A DNA stretch of 64,000 nucleotides from Chitinasiproducens palmae (GTDB lineage: Bacteria > Pseudomonadota > Gammaproteobacteria > Burkholderiales > Burkholderiaceae), in the NCBI RefSeq assembly GCF_900095735.1, contig NZ_FNLO01000004.1, positions 310,001 to 374,000 on the forward strand, read 5' to 3'. Made by a program: the position numbers and the translations under genes. The notes under the pieces are model-generated. The model had not been told where the DNA came from and ran no database searches. It saw nothing but the letters and a program-made list of their open reading frames with translations. Position 1 is the stretch's first letter; the number at the start of each line of letters is the position of its first letter. Of the stretch, positions 26,614-37,039 are shown one piece after another.

Positions 26614-28887
26614 TCAGGCCTGCTGCGCGGCGTTGGCCGAGGCAACGGCCGTCATGTTGATGATCCGGCGCACCGTCGCGGCGGGCGTCAGGATGTGCAC
26701 CGGCTTGCTTGCGCCGAGCAGGAACGGACCGACCGTCACGCCTTCGCCACCGGTCATCTTCAACAGGTTGTACGCAATGTTCGCCGCTTCGACGTTCGGC
26801 ATCAGCAGCAGGTTGGCTTCGCCCGTCAGTGCCGACTTCGGAAAGGCCTGGCGGCGGATCGTCTCCGACAGCGCGGCGTCGCCGTGCATTTCGCCATCGC
26901 ACTCGAGGTCCGGCGCGCGTTCCGCGAGCAGCTCGCGGGCGCGTCCGAGACGCACCGAAGTCGGGCCCGGCACGCTGCCGAAGTTCGAGCTCGACAACAA
27001 CGCGGCCTTCGGCGTGAGGCCGAAGCGCTCGATCTGTTGCGCGGCCAGGATGCCCATGTCGGCGAGCTGTTCGGCGCTCGGCACTTCGTTGACGTAGGTG
27101 TCGCAGATGAACAGATTGCGGCCCGGCAGCATCAGCAGGTTCATCGCGGCGAAGTTGCTCGCTTCCCGGGCACGGCCCAGCACCTGCTCGATGAAACGCA
27201 GGTGGCTGTGATACGTGTCGATCATGCCGCAGATCATGCCGTCCGCTTCGCCGAGGTGTACCAGCACCGCGCCGATCAACGTGTTCGACTTGCGCATCGC
27301 CGCCTTCGCGACCTCGGGCGTCACGCCGTGACGCGCACCGAGTTCCTGATAGGCCTGCCAGCATCGCTGGTAGCGCGGATCGTCTTCCGGATTGACGATC
27401 TCGAAATCGACGCCCGGACGCAGCTTCGAGCCCATCTTCTCCAGACGCATCTGCACGACCGGCGGACGCCCGACGATGATTGGCTTGGCGATCTTTTCGA
27501 GCAGCACGAACTGCGCGGCGCGCAGCACGCGCTCGTCCTCGCCTTCCGCAAACACGATGCGCGCCTGCTTGGCCTTGGCCGCGGCGAACACCGGACGCAT
27601 CACCATGCCGGTGCGGTACACGGTGCTTTCGAGCTTCTGGCGATACGCATCCATGTCCGCGATCGGCTGCGTCGCCACACCGGAATCCATCGCCGCCTGC
27701 GCCACCGCGGGCGCGATCTTGACGATCAGGCGCGGGTCGAAGGGCTTCGGAATCAGGTACTCCGGCCCGAACTCGAGCGTGTGGCCTTCGTAGGCCTTCG
27801 CGACCTCGTCGCCCTGATCGGTTTCCTCGGCCAGTTCGGCGATCGCCTTCACGCAGGCCAGCTTCATCTCCTCGGTGATGCGCGTCGCGCCGACGTCAAG
27901 CGCGCCACGGAAGATGAACGGGAAGCACAGGACGTTGTTGACCTGGTTCGGATAGTCCGAGCGACCCGTGGCGATGATCACGTCGGGACGAGCGGCCTTC
28001 GCGACCTCGGGGCGAATTTCCGGTTCGGGATTGGCCAGCGCCAGGATCAACGGCCGGTCGGCCATCGACTTGACCATCTCCGGCTTGAGCACGCCGGCGG
28101 CCGAGCAACCCAGAAACACGTCGGCGCCGACGCTGGCGTCGGCCAGCGTGCGGGCCTCGGTCTGCGCCGCGTAGCGCGCCTTGCTCGGATCGAGATTCTC
28201 GCGACCGGCGTGGATCACGCCCTTCGAATCGATCACCAGGATGTTCTGCGGCGAAACGCCCAGATGGACGAGCAGGTCGAGACAGGCGATGGCGGCGGCA
28301 CCGGCGCCGGAGCAGACCAGCTTGACCTCGCCGATCTGCTTGCCGACAACCTTCAGCCCGTTGATGATGGCCGCCGACGCGATGATCGCGGTGCCGTGCT
28401 GATCGTCATGGAACACGGGAATGTTCAGACGCTCGCGCAGCTTCTTCTCGATGTAGAAGCACTCGGGCGCCTTGATGTCTTCCAGGTTGATGCCGCCGAG
28501 CGTCGGCTCCAGCATCGCGATCGCATCGACCAGCTTGTCTGGATCGTTCTCCGCCATTTCGATGTCGAACACATCGATGTCGGCGAATTTCTTGAACAGA
28601 CAGCCCTTGCCTTCCATCACCGGCTTGGCGGCCAGCGGTCCGATGTTGCCGAGGCCCAGCACCGCGGTACCGTTGGTGATCACCGCCACCAGGTTGGAAC
28701 GCGACGTATAGCGGTTCGCGGCCAGCGGATCGGCATGGATCGCCTCGCACGCCGCTGCGACGCCCGGCGAATAGGCCAGCGCCAGGTCCAGGCCGTTCGA
28801 CAGAGGCTTGGTTGGCGTGACCGAGATCTTCCCGGGACGCGGCGTTTCGTGATAACGCAGCGCACTTTGTTTGAGCTGTTCGTCCAT
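26614..28887 (-). CDS. maeB: NADP-dependent malic enzyme with phosphotransacetylase-like domain
   Basis: MaeB converts malate to pyruvate and CO2, giving NADPH. The 757-residue product has a malic-enzyme half ([52 protein letters not shown]). From about residue 430 it has a phosphate-acetyltransferase-like half ([35 protein letters not shown]). The second half is usually regulatory, binding acetyl-CoA. The start [20 protein letters not shown] matches the family; a start 63 codons upstream does not. A seven-unit repeat sits just after the stop. Confidence 0.96.
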   Translation of the reverse strand: MDEQLKQSALRYHETPRPGKISVTPTKPLSNGLDLALAYSPGVAAACEAIHADPLAANRYTSRSNLVAVITNGTAVLGLGNIGPLAAKPVMEGKGCLFKKFADIDVFDIEMAENDPDKLVDAIAMLEPTLGGINLEDIKAPECFYIEKKLRERLNIPVFHDDQHGTAIIASAAIINGLKVVGKQIGEVKLVCSGAGAAAIACLDLLVHLGVSPQNILVIDSKGVIHAGRENLDPSKARYAAQTEARTLADASVGADVFLGCSAAGVLKPEMVKSMADRPLILALANPEPEIRPEVAKAARPDVIIATGRSDYPNQVNNVLCFPFIFRGALDVGATRITEEMKLACVKAIAELAEETDQGDEVAKAYEGHTLEFGPEYLIPKPFDPRLIVKIAPAVAQAAMDSGVATQPIADMDAYRQKLESTVYRTGMVMRPVFAAAKAKQARIVFAEGEDERVLRAAQFVLLEKIAKPIIVGRPPVVQMRLEKMGSKLRPGVDFEIVNPEDDPRYQRCWQAYQELGARHGVTPEVAKAAMRKSNTLIGAVLVHLGEADGMICGMIDTYHSHLRFIEQVLGRAREASNFAAMNLLMLPGRNLFICDTYVNEVPSAEQLADMGILAAQQIERFGLTPKAALLSSSNFGSVPGPTSVRLGRARELLAERAPDLECDGEMHGDAALSETIRRQAFPKSALTGEANLLLMPNVEAANIAYNLLKMTGGEGVTVGPFLLGASKPVHILTPAATVRRIINMTAVASANAAQQA

Positions 28888-29619
28888 GGTTTGAGACTTG
28901 ATCGTGTTCGGTAAAAGCGCGGTCCGCCAGTTGCATCGCGCGGCGGCGCACTCCGCGCCGGCCGCCTGGGCAGCGTTGGAAAGCGGTGAGTGTACACCTG
29001 CATCCAACGCCACGGCTTGCGGCAACGCGCTGTCCGCGGGGCCCTGCGCCGCGAAAACGCGTCGCAAAACGCACAAATACGACGGAAAGCTGCAAGCTCG
29101 GCTGTTTCACCGGTGCTCGTCGCCGCAGTGCGTGCCTGCAAGACGCCGGAACAACGGCGAATGGCACGCGAACGCCGCCGATACGATCGTGCGCCGTTGC
29201 GCCATACACTGCGGTTCGCTGCCGAACACCCTGTATTCGCCACCCGCGGCCGCTGGCGCCACTGGCGACTACTCGAGACTACTCGCGACTACGCGCTGCC
29301 ACCGGCCGCCGAACACTGCCGGCGGATGGCTAACGCGGCCGGGCCGTGCGCACACTTGCACCGCTGCACGCGACGCCGCTTGCCGGGCCTGTTTCGGGGC
29401 GGAATGGCATGGCACGATGGTGGCGCGGGCACTTCGGGTAAAATGGCGCGCCGTCGAAGTCGTCACCGGCGCCACCGCCAAGCCGCTCCACGCCGACCCT
29501 CCCGCCACGCCCGACGCGTGCGCGAATGGGCCGAGGCCGGTGCCGTGCCGACGTACCGACGCATCGCCGCCGCCCGCCGCTCACCGCACGTTGGCTTCGT
29601 CTCCGCCGATAGGTCCGCC
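28888..29619. other. maeB/pyrE divergent intergenic region, no gene seen
   Basis: These 732 bases separate maeB (minus) from pyrE (plus). The pyrE frame is open back to 28990, but the upstream part is Arg-rich with no PyrE similarity. A 10-bp repeat of three units is at 29267-29296 (GACTACTCGA, GACTACTCGC, GACTACGCGC). No promoter is clear enough to call. Confidence 0.5.
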
Positions 29620-30276
29620 ATGAAAAACACTGATCGCCCGACGATCGCAGAAATCACCGCCCGCATCCTGCTCGAGACGCGCGCCATCCACTTCAATACC
29701 GCGCAACCGTTCAAACTGACGTCGGGCCGGATGAGCCCGACCTACATCGACTGTCGGAAGCTGATCTCGTTCCCGCGAGCACGCCGCGCGCTGATGGAAA
29801 TGGCGCAGACGACCCTCAACGAGCAGGCCGGCTTCGAGCAGTTCGACGCGGTCGCCGGAGGCGAGACCGCCGGTATTCCGTTCGCGGCCTGGCTGGCCGA
29901 CCGTTTCGACCTGCCGATGCAGTACGTGCGCAAGAAGCCGAAGGGCTTCGGCCGCAATGCCCAGATCGAAGGCGAGCTCAAGGAAGGCTCGCGCGTGCTG
30001 TTGGTCGAGGACCTGGCGTCCGAAGGCACCAGCAAGGTGAACTTCGTCCAGGCCCTGCGCACGGCGGGCGCGCAGGTCGACCACGTGTTCGTGCTGTTCT
30101 ATTACGACATCTTCGCCGGCAGCCAGAAAGTGTTCGACGACATCGGCGTCAAGCTGCACTATCTCGCCACCTGGTGGGACGTGTTGCGGGTGGCGCGCGA
30201 CGGCGATTATTTCGATGCCGCGACGCTCGACGGTGTCGAAAAATTCCTGCACGCCCCGGAATCCTGGGAAGGCTGA
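29620..30276 (+). CDS. pyrE: Orotate phosphoribosyltransferase
   Basis: PyrE joins orotate and PRPP to give OMP in pyrimidine synthesis. The 218-residue sequence has the substrate-binding [20 protein letters not shown], the conserved [15 protein letters not shown] loop and the PRPP motif [14 protein letters not shown] (usual consensus ends TTDGGSK, so a mild variant). The ATG at 29620 is chosen because [19 protein letters not shown] matches Burkholderiaceae PyrE. Confidence 0.95.
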   Translation: MKNTDRPTIAEITARILLETRAIHFNTAQPFKLTSGRMSPTYIDCRKLISFPRARRALMEMAQTTLNEQAGFEQFDAVAGGETAGIPFAAWLADRFDLPMQYVRKKPKGFGRNAQIEGELKEGSRVLLVEDLASEGTSKVNFVQALRTAGAQVDHVFVLFYYDIFAGSQKVFDDIGVKLHYLATWWDVLRVARDGDYFDAATLDGVEKFLHAPESWEG

Positions 30277-30708
30277 GTACCGTGGCGCAGGCCCGGCGGC
30301 CGGCGCCGTCCCTGCAAGGCGCACGGTCGTGCGCGACGCACGTGGTAAAGTGACGTTGAAGCGTGGCGTTACAGCGTGACGCCACAGTGTCGACCCGGAC
30401 CTTGGCCCGGCGGCAGGCGGCACCCCTGCGTGGTCGCTCGACAATCGTGTGTATCCGCGTCACTGGGCGACGGGATGACGCGCTGTACTGTCGGGGCGCG
30501 CCGCACCGCGCCGCCCGTGACCGCTCGGCGCTTGCCTAGGTTATCGTCCAGTCGTCGCCCAGTCTTCGCACTTTTCCCGGATCGATCCGGCGCCGCACCG
30601 TGCGCCGAGCGGCCGGTTCGTGAAATCGCCCGCAAGAGCGTCACTGCCTTGATCGACCGCCGTCCAAGCACCTGCTCCATCCCTCGCGGCCCGCGCGAGC
30701 GACTGGGC
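30277..30708. other. Intergenic region between pyrE and the PEBP gene
   Basis: In 432 bases I see no gene. The frame of the next gene is open through most of it but is Arg/Pro-rich and without similarity. Confidence 0.45.
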
Positions 30709-31257
30709 GTGTGCGTGGCACGCTGTGCGGTATCGGCCAGCCTGATCGCGTCATCGACGATGGCGCTGGCCGACGGCACCTTCACGCTGCGCAGCGCTGC
30801 CTTCCACGAAGGCCAGTCGGTACCGCCCGCGCAGCGCTTCAACCGCGACGGCTGCACCGGCGGCAACGTCTCGCCGCCGCTTTCCTGGCAGCATGCGCCG
30901 CCCAATACGGCGTCGTTCGCGATCATGATGCACGACCCCGATGCGCCTGGACGTGGCTGGTGGCATTGGGCGGTGGCCAACATCCCGGCCACCGTGCATA
31001 GTCTGCCCGCCAACGCCAGCGCTTCCGGCGCGCTGACCCGCCTTGGCGCCCTGCAGGCGCGCAACGATTTCAGCGACGAGGGCTATGGCGGGCCGTGCCC
31101 GCCGCCGGGCAAGCGTCATCGCTACGTGATCACCATCTATGCGCTCAATGCGCCACTGACACGGTTGGTTGCGAACCGCCCCGCCCCGTTCTTCGAGCAC
31201 GAAATACTCGGCGCGGCCATCGCGAAGGCCAGCCTGACGCTGACGGATCAGCGTTGA
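30709..31257 (+). CDS. YbhB/YbcL-family PEBP-like protein, probably exported
   Basis: The domain is a phosphatidylethanolamine-binding-protein fold. Diagnostic parts are FNRDGCTGGNVSPPLSW, FAIMMHDPDAPGRGWWHWAVANIP, the YGGPCPPPGKRHRYVITIYAL loop and a C-terminal FEHEILGAAIAKA. The segment VCVARCAVSASLIASSTMALA before DGTFTL looks like a signal peptide with an A-L-A cleavage site. I therefore place the start at GTG 30709; GTG 30715 is equally possible. Starting at ATG 30760 would give a 165-residue protein without a signal. The biological role of bacterial PEBPs is poorly known. Confidence 0.85.
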   Translation: MCVARCAVSASLIASSTMALADGTFTLRSAAFHEGQSVPPAQRFNRDGCTGGNVSPPLSWQHAPPNTASFAIMMHDPDAPGRGWWHWAVANIPATVHSLPANASASGALTRLGALQARNDFSDEGYGGPCPPPGKRHRYVITIYALNAPLTRLVANRPAPFFEHEILGAAIAKASLTLTDQR

Positions 31258-31263
31258 CGTCGC

Positions 31264-31299
31264 ATTACTACGTGTATTACCACGGGCATTACCACGCTC
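31264..31299. repeat. 12-bp tandem repeat, 3 units, after the PEBP gene
   Basis: Units ATTACTACGTGT, ATTACCACGGGC and ATTACCACGCTC start 7 bases after the stop codon at 31255-31257. Confidence 0.75.
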
Positions 31300-31446
31300 T
31301 CGACGCTTCAGTCATCACCTTGCCCGCTTCAGGCTATAAAATGGTTGGTTTCGACGCCTCGTGAGCGAGCGCTGCCCCCGGCAGCGGCAGGCCGCGCGAC
31401 GCACACCACTTCAGGCGGACAGGCCGCCATCGCAGGGAGCACGATG

Positions 31447-32394
31447 ATGCCTTTCAAGATATTCGTCGACGGCCAGGAAGGTACGACGGGCCTCCGGATC
31501 TTTGAATACCTCAGTGAGCGCGCCGATATCGAAGTGCTGCGCATCGACGAGGCTGCCCGCAAGGACCCGGCCGCCCGCCGCGAGTTGATCAACGCCTCGG
31601 ACGTCACCTTCCTCTGCCTGCCGGACACCGCGTCGCGCGAATCCGTCGGTCTGGTCGACAACGACCGTACCTGCGTCATCGACGCGAGCACCGCTTTCCG
31701 GATCGATCCCGACTGGGCCTACGGCTTGCCCGAACTGGCGCGCGGCCAGCGCGAGCGCGTGCGCGACAGCAAGCGCATCGCGGTGCCGGGCTGCCATGCG
31801 TCCGCGCTGGTCCTGTCGGTGCGTCCGCTGGTCGATGCGGGCCTGGTCGCGCCCGAATACGCGGTCAGCGCCTATTCGCTCACCGGCTACTCCGGCGGCG
31901 GCAAGAAGATGATCGCCGACTACGAAGCTGGCGTGATCCCGGCGCTGACCAGCCCGCGTCCCTATGCGCTCGGTCTGACGCACAAGCACCTGCCCGAGAT
32001 GCGTCACCACGGCGGGCTGGCACGCGAGCCGATCTTCACGCCGATCGTCGGCAACTTCCTGAAAGGGTTGTCGGTCACGACCTACTGGCATCCGGAGCAG
32101 TTCGCGAAGCAAGCCACGCCGGCCGACGTCCACGCATGTCTGACCGAGCATTACGCGAACGAGCGCTTTGTCCGCGTAATGCCGCTCGATGACGCGGCGA
32201 ACCTGGACAACGGCTTCTTCGACGTGCAGGGCTGCAACGATACCAACCGTGTCGACCTTTTCGTGTTCGGCAATGCCGAGCGTATCGTGACCATCGCGCG
32301 GCTCGACAATCTGGGCAAGGGGGCGGCCGGCGCCGCCGTGCAGTGCATGAACCTGCACCTGGGCGTGGATGAAGCGACCGGCCTGAACGTGTAA
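31447..32394 (+). CDS. argC: N-acetyl-gamma-glutamyl-phosphate reductase, short (type 2) form
   Basis: ArgC reduces N-acetylglutamyl phosphate to the semialdehyde in arginine synthesis. The 315-residue protein begins [20 protein letters not shown], the type 2 N-terminus. The catalytic cysteine is C116 in [27 protein letters not shown] and HKHLPEM are also conserved. Two adjacent ATGs (31444 and 31447) are possible; GGAG is 7 bases before the second. No other arg gene is adjacent. Confidence 0.95.
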   Translation: MPFKIFVDGQEGTTGLRIFEYLSERADIEVLRIDEAARKDPAARRELINASDVTFLCLPDTASRESVGLVDNDRTCVIDASTAFRIDPDWAYGLPELARGQRERVRDSKRIAVPGCHASALVLSVRPLVDAGLVAPEYAVSAYSLTGYSGGGKKMIADYEAGVIPALTSPRPYALGLTHKHLPEMRHHGGLAREPIFTPIVGNFLKGLSVTTYWHPEQFAKQATPADVHACLTEHYANERFVRVMPLDDAANLDNGFFDVQGCNDTNRVDLFVFGNAERIVTIARLDNLGKGAAGAAVQCMNLHLGVDEATGLNV

Positions 32395-32949
32395 GACACG
32401 CCAGCGACGCACCGGCCGGTGAGCGATCGGCGCCGGTGCGTTGCGTCGCTTCGTACCGCGTCTGTGCAACGCGGACACTGCCCCGCCTGACGGCGTACGC
32501 CGTCGCAAACACGGTGCGCAGGTATCGACCGTCGCGCAGTACCGTTCGATCGGTCCCGCGCATGGACTGTCCTTAGCGCTTCCCGCGCATTCCACACCGC
32601 GCCGGCTATCCGTCGCCGCGCAGTGCCGACCCTGCCGAGCCTGCCGATACCCCGTTGTACACGGTTCTCGGCCACGCCGTCGGAACCGGTCGCGCCGCCC
32701 GCCGCACGGGCTTCCCTTCTTCTCGTTTGCGCTCCGCTTCCCCGCGCGGTTGCAATGATCGCACGCTGAGTTGTCGGGAAGACCGTCAGTCGCTGTCCCG
32801 CCACAGCCACGCTCAGGGATAACACCGGATCGAAATAGCACGATCGTTCGCGTAATCTTGGTGATGGCGCTCATGCAGGCACGCGCCACCACCGACGCCA
32901 CGCACACTCGGACGCAGCGCGGCTTTTCGCTTGCAATCAGGAGGACGGA
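32395..32949. other. argC-ompW intergenic region
   Basis: These 555 bases show no gene. A perfect 10-bp inverted repeat (ACGCACCGGC, 15-base loop, GCCGGTGCGT; 32407-32441) follows the argC stop and could end or stabilise the transcript, though no T-run follows. The rest should hold the ompW promoter. Confidence 0.5.
32407..32441 (+). terminator. Hairpin after argC without T-tract
   Basis: Arms ACGCACCGGC (32407-32416) and GCCGGTGCGT (32432-32441) pair perfectly and start 13 bases after the argC stop. The lack of a T-run makes intrinsic termination uncertain. Confidence 0.4.
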
Positions 32950-33687
32950 ATGATCAGGAGAATGGCGCTCGTCGCCGCCTTCGGCGGGGCTCTGAGCGGA
33001 GCGGCACAGGCGCAGAGCGCCGGCAGCTTCGTGGCGAATGTCGGCTGGTTCCACTTCGCGCCGCAGGACTCGAGCCGTCCGCTCGAAGTGACGCGGCCCG
33101 GTCAGGCGGCGGTGACGGTGCCCGGCACCGGCGCGACAGTCAGCAATGCCGACACGGTCGGCATCACCGGCACATACTTCATCACCGACAACATCGCGGC
33201 CGAAGCCGTGTTCGGCTACCCGCCACGCTTCAAGCTGTATGGCGAAGGCGGGCTCGGCAAGCTGGGGCAGTTGGGATCGGCCAGCGAGTGGAGCCCGACG
33301 CTGTTGCTCAAATACTATTTCGGGCAGGCCGGTAGCCGGTTCCGGCCGTATGTCGGTGCGGGCGCTTCGTATGTCTGGTACGGCAACGTCAAACTCAATG
33401 CGGCAATGGCGAACGGCAGCTTTCTCGCACCGGGCGCGGCACAGGGCGTGGTCGCGGTTGGCCCCACCAGTGCGGACCTGACCAGTTCGGTGGCGCCGGT
33501 CGTCAATGCGGGACTGGCGTACAACATCAACGATCGCTGGTCGATCAGCGCGTCGGTCTCGTACATGTGGCTGTCGACGCGCGCGACGCTGACCACGCGC
33601 CTGCCGAACGGGGCACAGATCACCAGCCAGACTCGGCTGAAGATCGACCCGATCATCACCTTCGTGTCGCTCGGCTACCGCTTCTGA
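32950..33687 (+). CDS. ompW: OmpW-family outer-membrane protein
   Basis: OmpW forms a small 8-stranded outer-membrane beta-barrel with a hydrophobic channel. The 245-residue precursor has a signal peptide cleaved near AQAQ-SAG. The strand FVANVGWFHFAPQDSSRPL follows, then ITGTYFITDNIAAEAVFGYP and LLLKYYFG, and the C-terminus IITFVSLGYRF ends in phenylalanine as outer-membrane barrels do. A strong ribosome site (CAGGAGGACGGA) precedes the ATG. Confidence 0.93.
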   Translation: MIRRMALVAAFGGALSGAAQAQSAGSFVANVGWFHFAPQDSSRPLEVTRPGQAAVTVPGTGATVSNADTVGITGTYFITDNIAAEAVFGYPPRFKLYGEGGLGKLGQLGSASEWSPTLLLKYYFGQAGSRFRPYVGAGASYVWYGNVKLNAAMANGSFLAPGAAQGVVAVGPTSADLTSSVAPVVNAGLAYNINDRWSISASVSYMWLSTRATLTTRLPNGAQITSQTRLKIDPIITFVSLGYRF

Positions 33688-33741
33688 GCGCCGCGATGCC
33701 GAAGTCCGCGCCGCCCGGCCCCGCCGTGGCGGCACACGCTC

Positions 33742-34641
33742 TCACGACAGGACGATCAACGCGGCGATGCCGCCGAACAGCGCCCATTTGACCAGATAGT
33801 AGACGCGACGATCCCAGGCCTTGAGCCGCTTGCCGACCAGCCGGATCTGATACACGTACTTGAACGCGCGGTTCAGGCCACCCGTGCGGTCGCCCGCCTC
33901 GTTCGGCGACGCCGCCGCCGCCAGCAGGTGCTTGGCAAACCAGTGGTTCACCGACGCCGCCCAGCGGTATTTGAGCGGGCGTTCAACGTCACAGAACAGG
34001 ATCACGCGGTCGGCGTCGGTCTTGTTCTGCGCATAGTGGATGTAGGTCTCGTCGAACACCACCGCCTCGCCGTCGCGCCAATGATAGCGCTGACCATCGA
34101 CATCGATGAAACAGTCGGGATCGTTGGGCGTGGCCAGACCGAGGTGATAGCGCAACGAGCCGGCATACGGATCACGATGCCGCACCAGATTGCTGCCCGG
34201 CGGCAGTTCGGCGAACATCGCCGCCTTCACCGTGCCGATGCCGCGCAGCAGCTCCGTCGTGCGGGGACAAAGCGTCGCAGCCGACGGATGCGCGTCGTCG
34301 TACCACTTCAGGTAGAAGCGCTTCCAGCCGCTCCGGAAGAACGAGTTGAAGCCGACATCGTTGTACTGGTTCGACGCCTTGATGCCGCCGAGCTCGCGCA
34401 GCTTCAGCGCTTCCTCGCGGATCGCCTCCCAATTGTCCTGCAGCACGCGCATTTCCGGAAACTGCGCCGGCGGCAGATAAGGCGTGTTCGGCACACCCGA
34501 CAGCGCGTACATGAAGGTGTTCAGCGGCGCGAGGAAGGTCGAGTGGTCGGACAGCTGGCGGAAGAAACGGTGCCGCACACGGCCACGATAGTGCACGTAG
34601 ATCGCGCAGACGATGAATATCGAAATGATGATCCACTTCAT
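33742..34641 (-). CDS. lpxO: LpxO-like lipid A/aspartyl-asparaginyl beta-hydroxylase family protein
   Basis: LpxO is an Fe(II)/2-oxoglutarate dioxygenase that hydroxylates a secondary acyl chain of lipid A at the inner membrane. The 299-residue protein has an N-terminal anchor (about residues 3-18) and a C-terminal hydrophobic segment. The iron-binding residues are H155 and D157 in NLVRHRDPYAGSLRYHLGL, and H202 in FDETYIHYAQNKT. Topology and length match LpxO. It is convergent with ompW. The exact substrate is inferred. Confidence 0.85.
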   Translation of the reverse strand: MKWIIISIFIVCAIYVHYRGRVRHRFFRQLSDHSTFLAPLNTFMYALSGVPNTPYLPPAQFPEMRVLQDNWEAIREEALKLRELGGIKASNQYNDVGFNSFFRSGWKRFYLKWYDDAHPSAATLCPRTTELLRGIGTVKAAMFAELPPGSNLVRHRDPYAGSLRYHLGLATPNDPDCFIDVDGQRYHWRDGEAVVFDETYIHYAQNKTDADRVILFCDVERPLKYRWAASVNHWFAKHLLAAAASPNEAGDRTGGLNRAFKYVYQIRLVGKRLKAWDRRVYYLVKWALFGGIAALIVLS

Positions 34642-34846
34642 GGTGGCATTCCACAGATGAGGCGAGCGCCGAACGCGGGATTATAAGTCAGCGTTGCGCG
34701 CCCTACAGGAGGCCCCGGCCGCCCTGGCCCCGTGCGCCGCGCACCGTTCACGGGCACGCCATACGAGTCAGGCGCCGCGCGCGCCCGGCAGCCAGTCGAC
34801 GCAGGCGCGATAATGCCGGCAGTGTCTGCCCATTGATGGAACGCGC

Positions 34847-35032
34847 ATGTACCGCAAGAATGTCGTCGCCGAAATACAGTTCCCAGCCAGCCGTCTCAAC
34901 GACGGCGCAGGCGAGCCGTTCTGGATCGATTTGACGCAGGACGAGGCGCGCCGCCTGCTCGATCTGCTGTCGCGCCGCTTCGCGCGCGACCCGTCCTCGA
35001 CGCAGCCGGTCGACACCTTTGCGCTGGAATGA
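34847..35032 (+). CDS. Small hypothetical protein
   Basis: A 61-residue reading frame (MYRKNVVAEIQFPASRLNDG...) with strong G/C third positions and a plausible amphipathic helix LTQDEARRLLDLLSRRF. I recognise no family. A GGAA element 6 bases before the ATG is a weak ribosome site. It stands alone between the LpxO-like gene and the EAL gene, converging with the latter. The codon pattern is the main argument that it is real. Confidence 0.5.
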   Translation: MYRKNVVAEIQFPASRLNDGAGEPFWIDLTQDEARRLLDLLSRRFARDPSSTQPVDTFALE

Positions 35033-35083
35033 CGTGCGACGCCGGGGACGGCGTCGCGCAGCGCAACGGAGCCCCAGGGCCGC

Positions 35084-35872
35084 TCAGGCGGCCGGCAGCC
35101 AGCTGCCTTCGGTGATCGGCGCCAGCGCCTCGAAGGCGGGCCGCGCGAACAGGTAACCCTGCATCAACGAGATGCCATTGTCGGCCAGACAATTGCGCTC
35201 GTCGGCCGTTTCCACGCCCTCGGCAATCACCTCGATCCCCAGGTCGTTGCACATCGCCACGACCCCGCCGACGATGGCGCGGCGCGCCCGGTCATGATCG
35301 ATGCCACGGATCAACGCCATGTCCAGCTTGACGATGTCGGGCTGGAAATCGGCCAGCAGGCGCAGACCGGAGGCGCCGGCGCCGAAATCGTCGATCGCCG
35401 TCTTCAGGCCCAGCCGCTGGTACTCCCGGAAGATGCTGGCCAGATGAGCCTCGTCGTCGACGCGTTCGCTCTCCACCGTTTCGAAGATGATCCGGTCGAT
35501 CGGGAAGCGATGCCGCGCGGCCGCCTCCAGCGTGCGTTGGATGCAGACCTCGGCACGGTAGACGGCATTGGGCAGGAAATTGATCGACAACCGCTCGGTC
35601 ATGCCGAGGCGTGCCGCCCCCGCGATCGCCTTTTCGCGACATCGCTGGTCGAAACCGTACATCGATTCGCCGTCGATTTGCGACAGCACGGAATACGCGC
35701 TCTGGCCGGCCGGGCCGCGCACCAGGGCTTCGTGCGCGAACACGCGCCGGCCTGCCAGATCCACGATCGGCTGGTAGGCGAAGGTAAACGGGATGTCGCG
35801 CCCGCTTTCCTGCAGGCAGCCCTCGCAGCCTGCATTGCTTCGTCTGGCGCCAGCCAGATGTACCGGTATCAT
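35084..35872 (-). CDS. EAL-domain cyclic di-GMP phosphodiesterase, single domain
   Basis: EAL proteins hydrolyse cyclic di-GMP to pGpG. The 262-residue protein is almost only the EAL domain: FAYQPIVDLAGRRVFAHEALVRGP (EAL at 48-50), LSINFLPNAVY, IIFETVESE, AIDDFGAGASGLRLLADFQPD, VKLDMALIRG, VIAEGVET and MQGYLFARP. All the usual catalytic residues seem present, so activity is likely. No GGDEF or membrane part is attached. A short N-terminus with C16-x-x-C19 is the only extra feature. It lies 162 bases after liuE on the same strand. Confidence 0.92.
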   Translation of the reverse strand: MIPVHLAGARRSNAGCEGCLQESGRDIPFTFAYQPIVDLAGRRVFAHEALVRGPAGQSAYSVLSQIDGESMYGFDQRCREKAIAGAARLGMTERLSINFLPNAVYRAEVCIQRTLEAAARHRFPIDRIIFETVESERVDDEAHLASIFREYQRLGLKTAIDDFGAGASGLRLLADFQPDIVKLDMALIRGIDHDRARRAIVGGVVAMCNDLGIEVIAEGVETADERNCLADNGISLMQGYLFARPAFEALAPITEGSWLPAA

Positions 35873-36034
35873 GAATCGTTATCCGCGGGAGAGTCGATCC
35901 AGATTAACCGAATGTCCGGCCGCGCGCTGAACGCGCCACAGCGCTTCCTGCCGAGGCAATGGAACCTGTCGCCGCCACGCCACGCCGACGCCTCGTTCAT
36001 GCTGCCACGGTCGCGAAATGCGTCCCCGCGGCCA

Positions 36035-36985
36035 TCATGACCGAGCGCCGCCACTCGCCCGACGCGCCAGACGCGCACGGCCGACGCGCGAACCATTCGG
36101 CCGCCCGATGGCGCGGCTGATGAAGTCCCCGGTATCGATCACGGCGTCGAGATCGATACCCGTGACGATGCCCAGACCTTCCATCAAATAAAGCACGTCT
36201 TCCGTTGCCACGTTGCCGGTCGCGCCCGGCGCATATGGGCAGCCGCCCAGGCCCGCAACCGAAGCGTGGAAAATCGACACGCCGGACTGCAGCGCGGCCA
36301 GGATGTTGGCCAGCGCCTGTCCGTAGGTGTCGTGGAAATGGCCCGACAGGCGCGACAGCGGCGTCACCGTCGCAAGCGCGTCGAACACGCCGGCCACCTG
36401 ACGCGCGGTACCGACACCGATCGTATCCGCGACGTCAACCTCGTCGCAGCCCAGGTCGAGCATGCGACGCACCACGTCCTGCACCGCCTGTACCGGCACC
36501 TCACCCTCGAACGGGCAACCGAACGCGCACGACACGCTGCCACGCAACCTCAGCCCGGCAGCCTTCGCGGCGGCGGCCACCGGCCGGAAACGCTCGATCG
36601 ATTCAGCGATCGAGCAGTTGATATTGCGCTGCGAGAAGCTTTCGCTGGCAGCGCCGAAGATCACCACCTCGTCCACCCGTGCCGCCTGCGCGGCTTCCAG
36701 CCCGCGCATGTTCGGCGTCAGCGCGGAATAGATCATGCCGTCGCGGCGCGTCACGGACGCCATCACGTCGGCGCCGTCCGCCATCTGCGGCACCCACTTG
36801 GGCGACACGAACGACGCGGCCTCGATATTCGCGAAACCGGCCGCCGCGAGCCGGTCGACCAATTCGATCTTGACCGGCGTCGGCACATGGGCCGCTTCGG
36901 CCTGCAGACCGTCGCGCGGTCCGACCTCGACGATCTTCACGCGCGCCGGCAGGGCCGCGCCGTCAGCTTCGAGCAGTGGATTCAT
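36035..36985 (-). CDS. liuE: Hydroxymethylglutaryl-CoA lyase
   Basis: It splits HMG-CoA to acetoacetate and acetyl-CoA, the last step of leucine breakdown. The 316-residue TIM-barrel enzyme has IVEVGPRDGLQ, the signature VSCAFGCPFEGEV, the metal site GHFHDTYGQ and the catalytic cysteine loop GLGGCPYAPGATGN. GAGAGAGGACAACG precedes the ATG at 36985; an ATG 10 codons earlier is not conserved. It is last in the liuA-B-D-E order, 54 bases after liuD. Confidence 0.96.
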   Translation of the reverse strand: MNPLLEADGAALPARVKIVEVGPRDGLQAEAAHVPTPVKIELVDRLAAAGFANIEAASFVSPKWVPQMADGADVMASVTRRDGMIYSALTPNMRGLEAAQAARVDEVVIFGAASESFSQRNINCSIAESIERFRPVAAAAKAAGLRLRGSVSCAFGCPFEGEVPVQAVQDVVRRMLDLGCDEVDVADTIGVGTARQVAGVFDALATVTPLSRLSGHFHDTYGQALANILAALQSGVSIFHASVAGLGGCPYAPGATGNVATEDVLYLMEGLGIVTGIDLDAVIDTGDFISRAIGRPNGSRVGRARLARRASGGARS

Positions 36986-37039
36986 CGTTGTCCTCTCTCC
37001 ATGGCGCGCGGGCAACCATCGACCTCGGCATGTCGCGAA

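Noticed and set aside
26463..26645. A small frame encoding repeated Cys-Leu-Ser-Arg
   Set aside because: It is the translation of the 12-bp repeat after maeB and not a likely protein.
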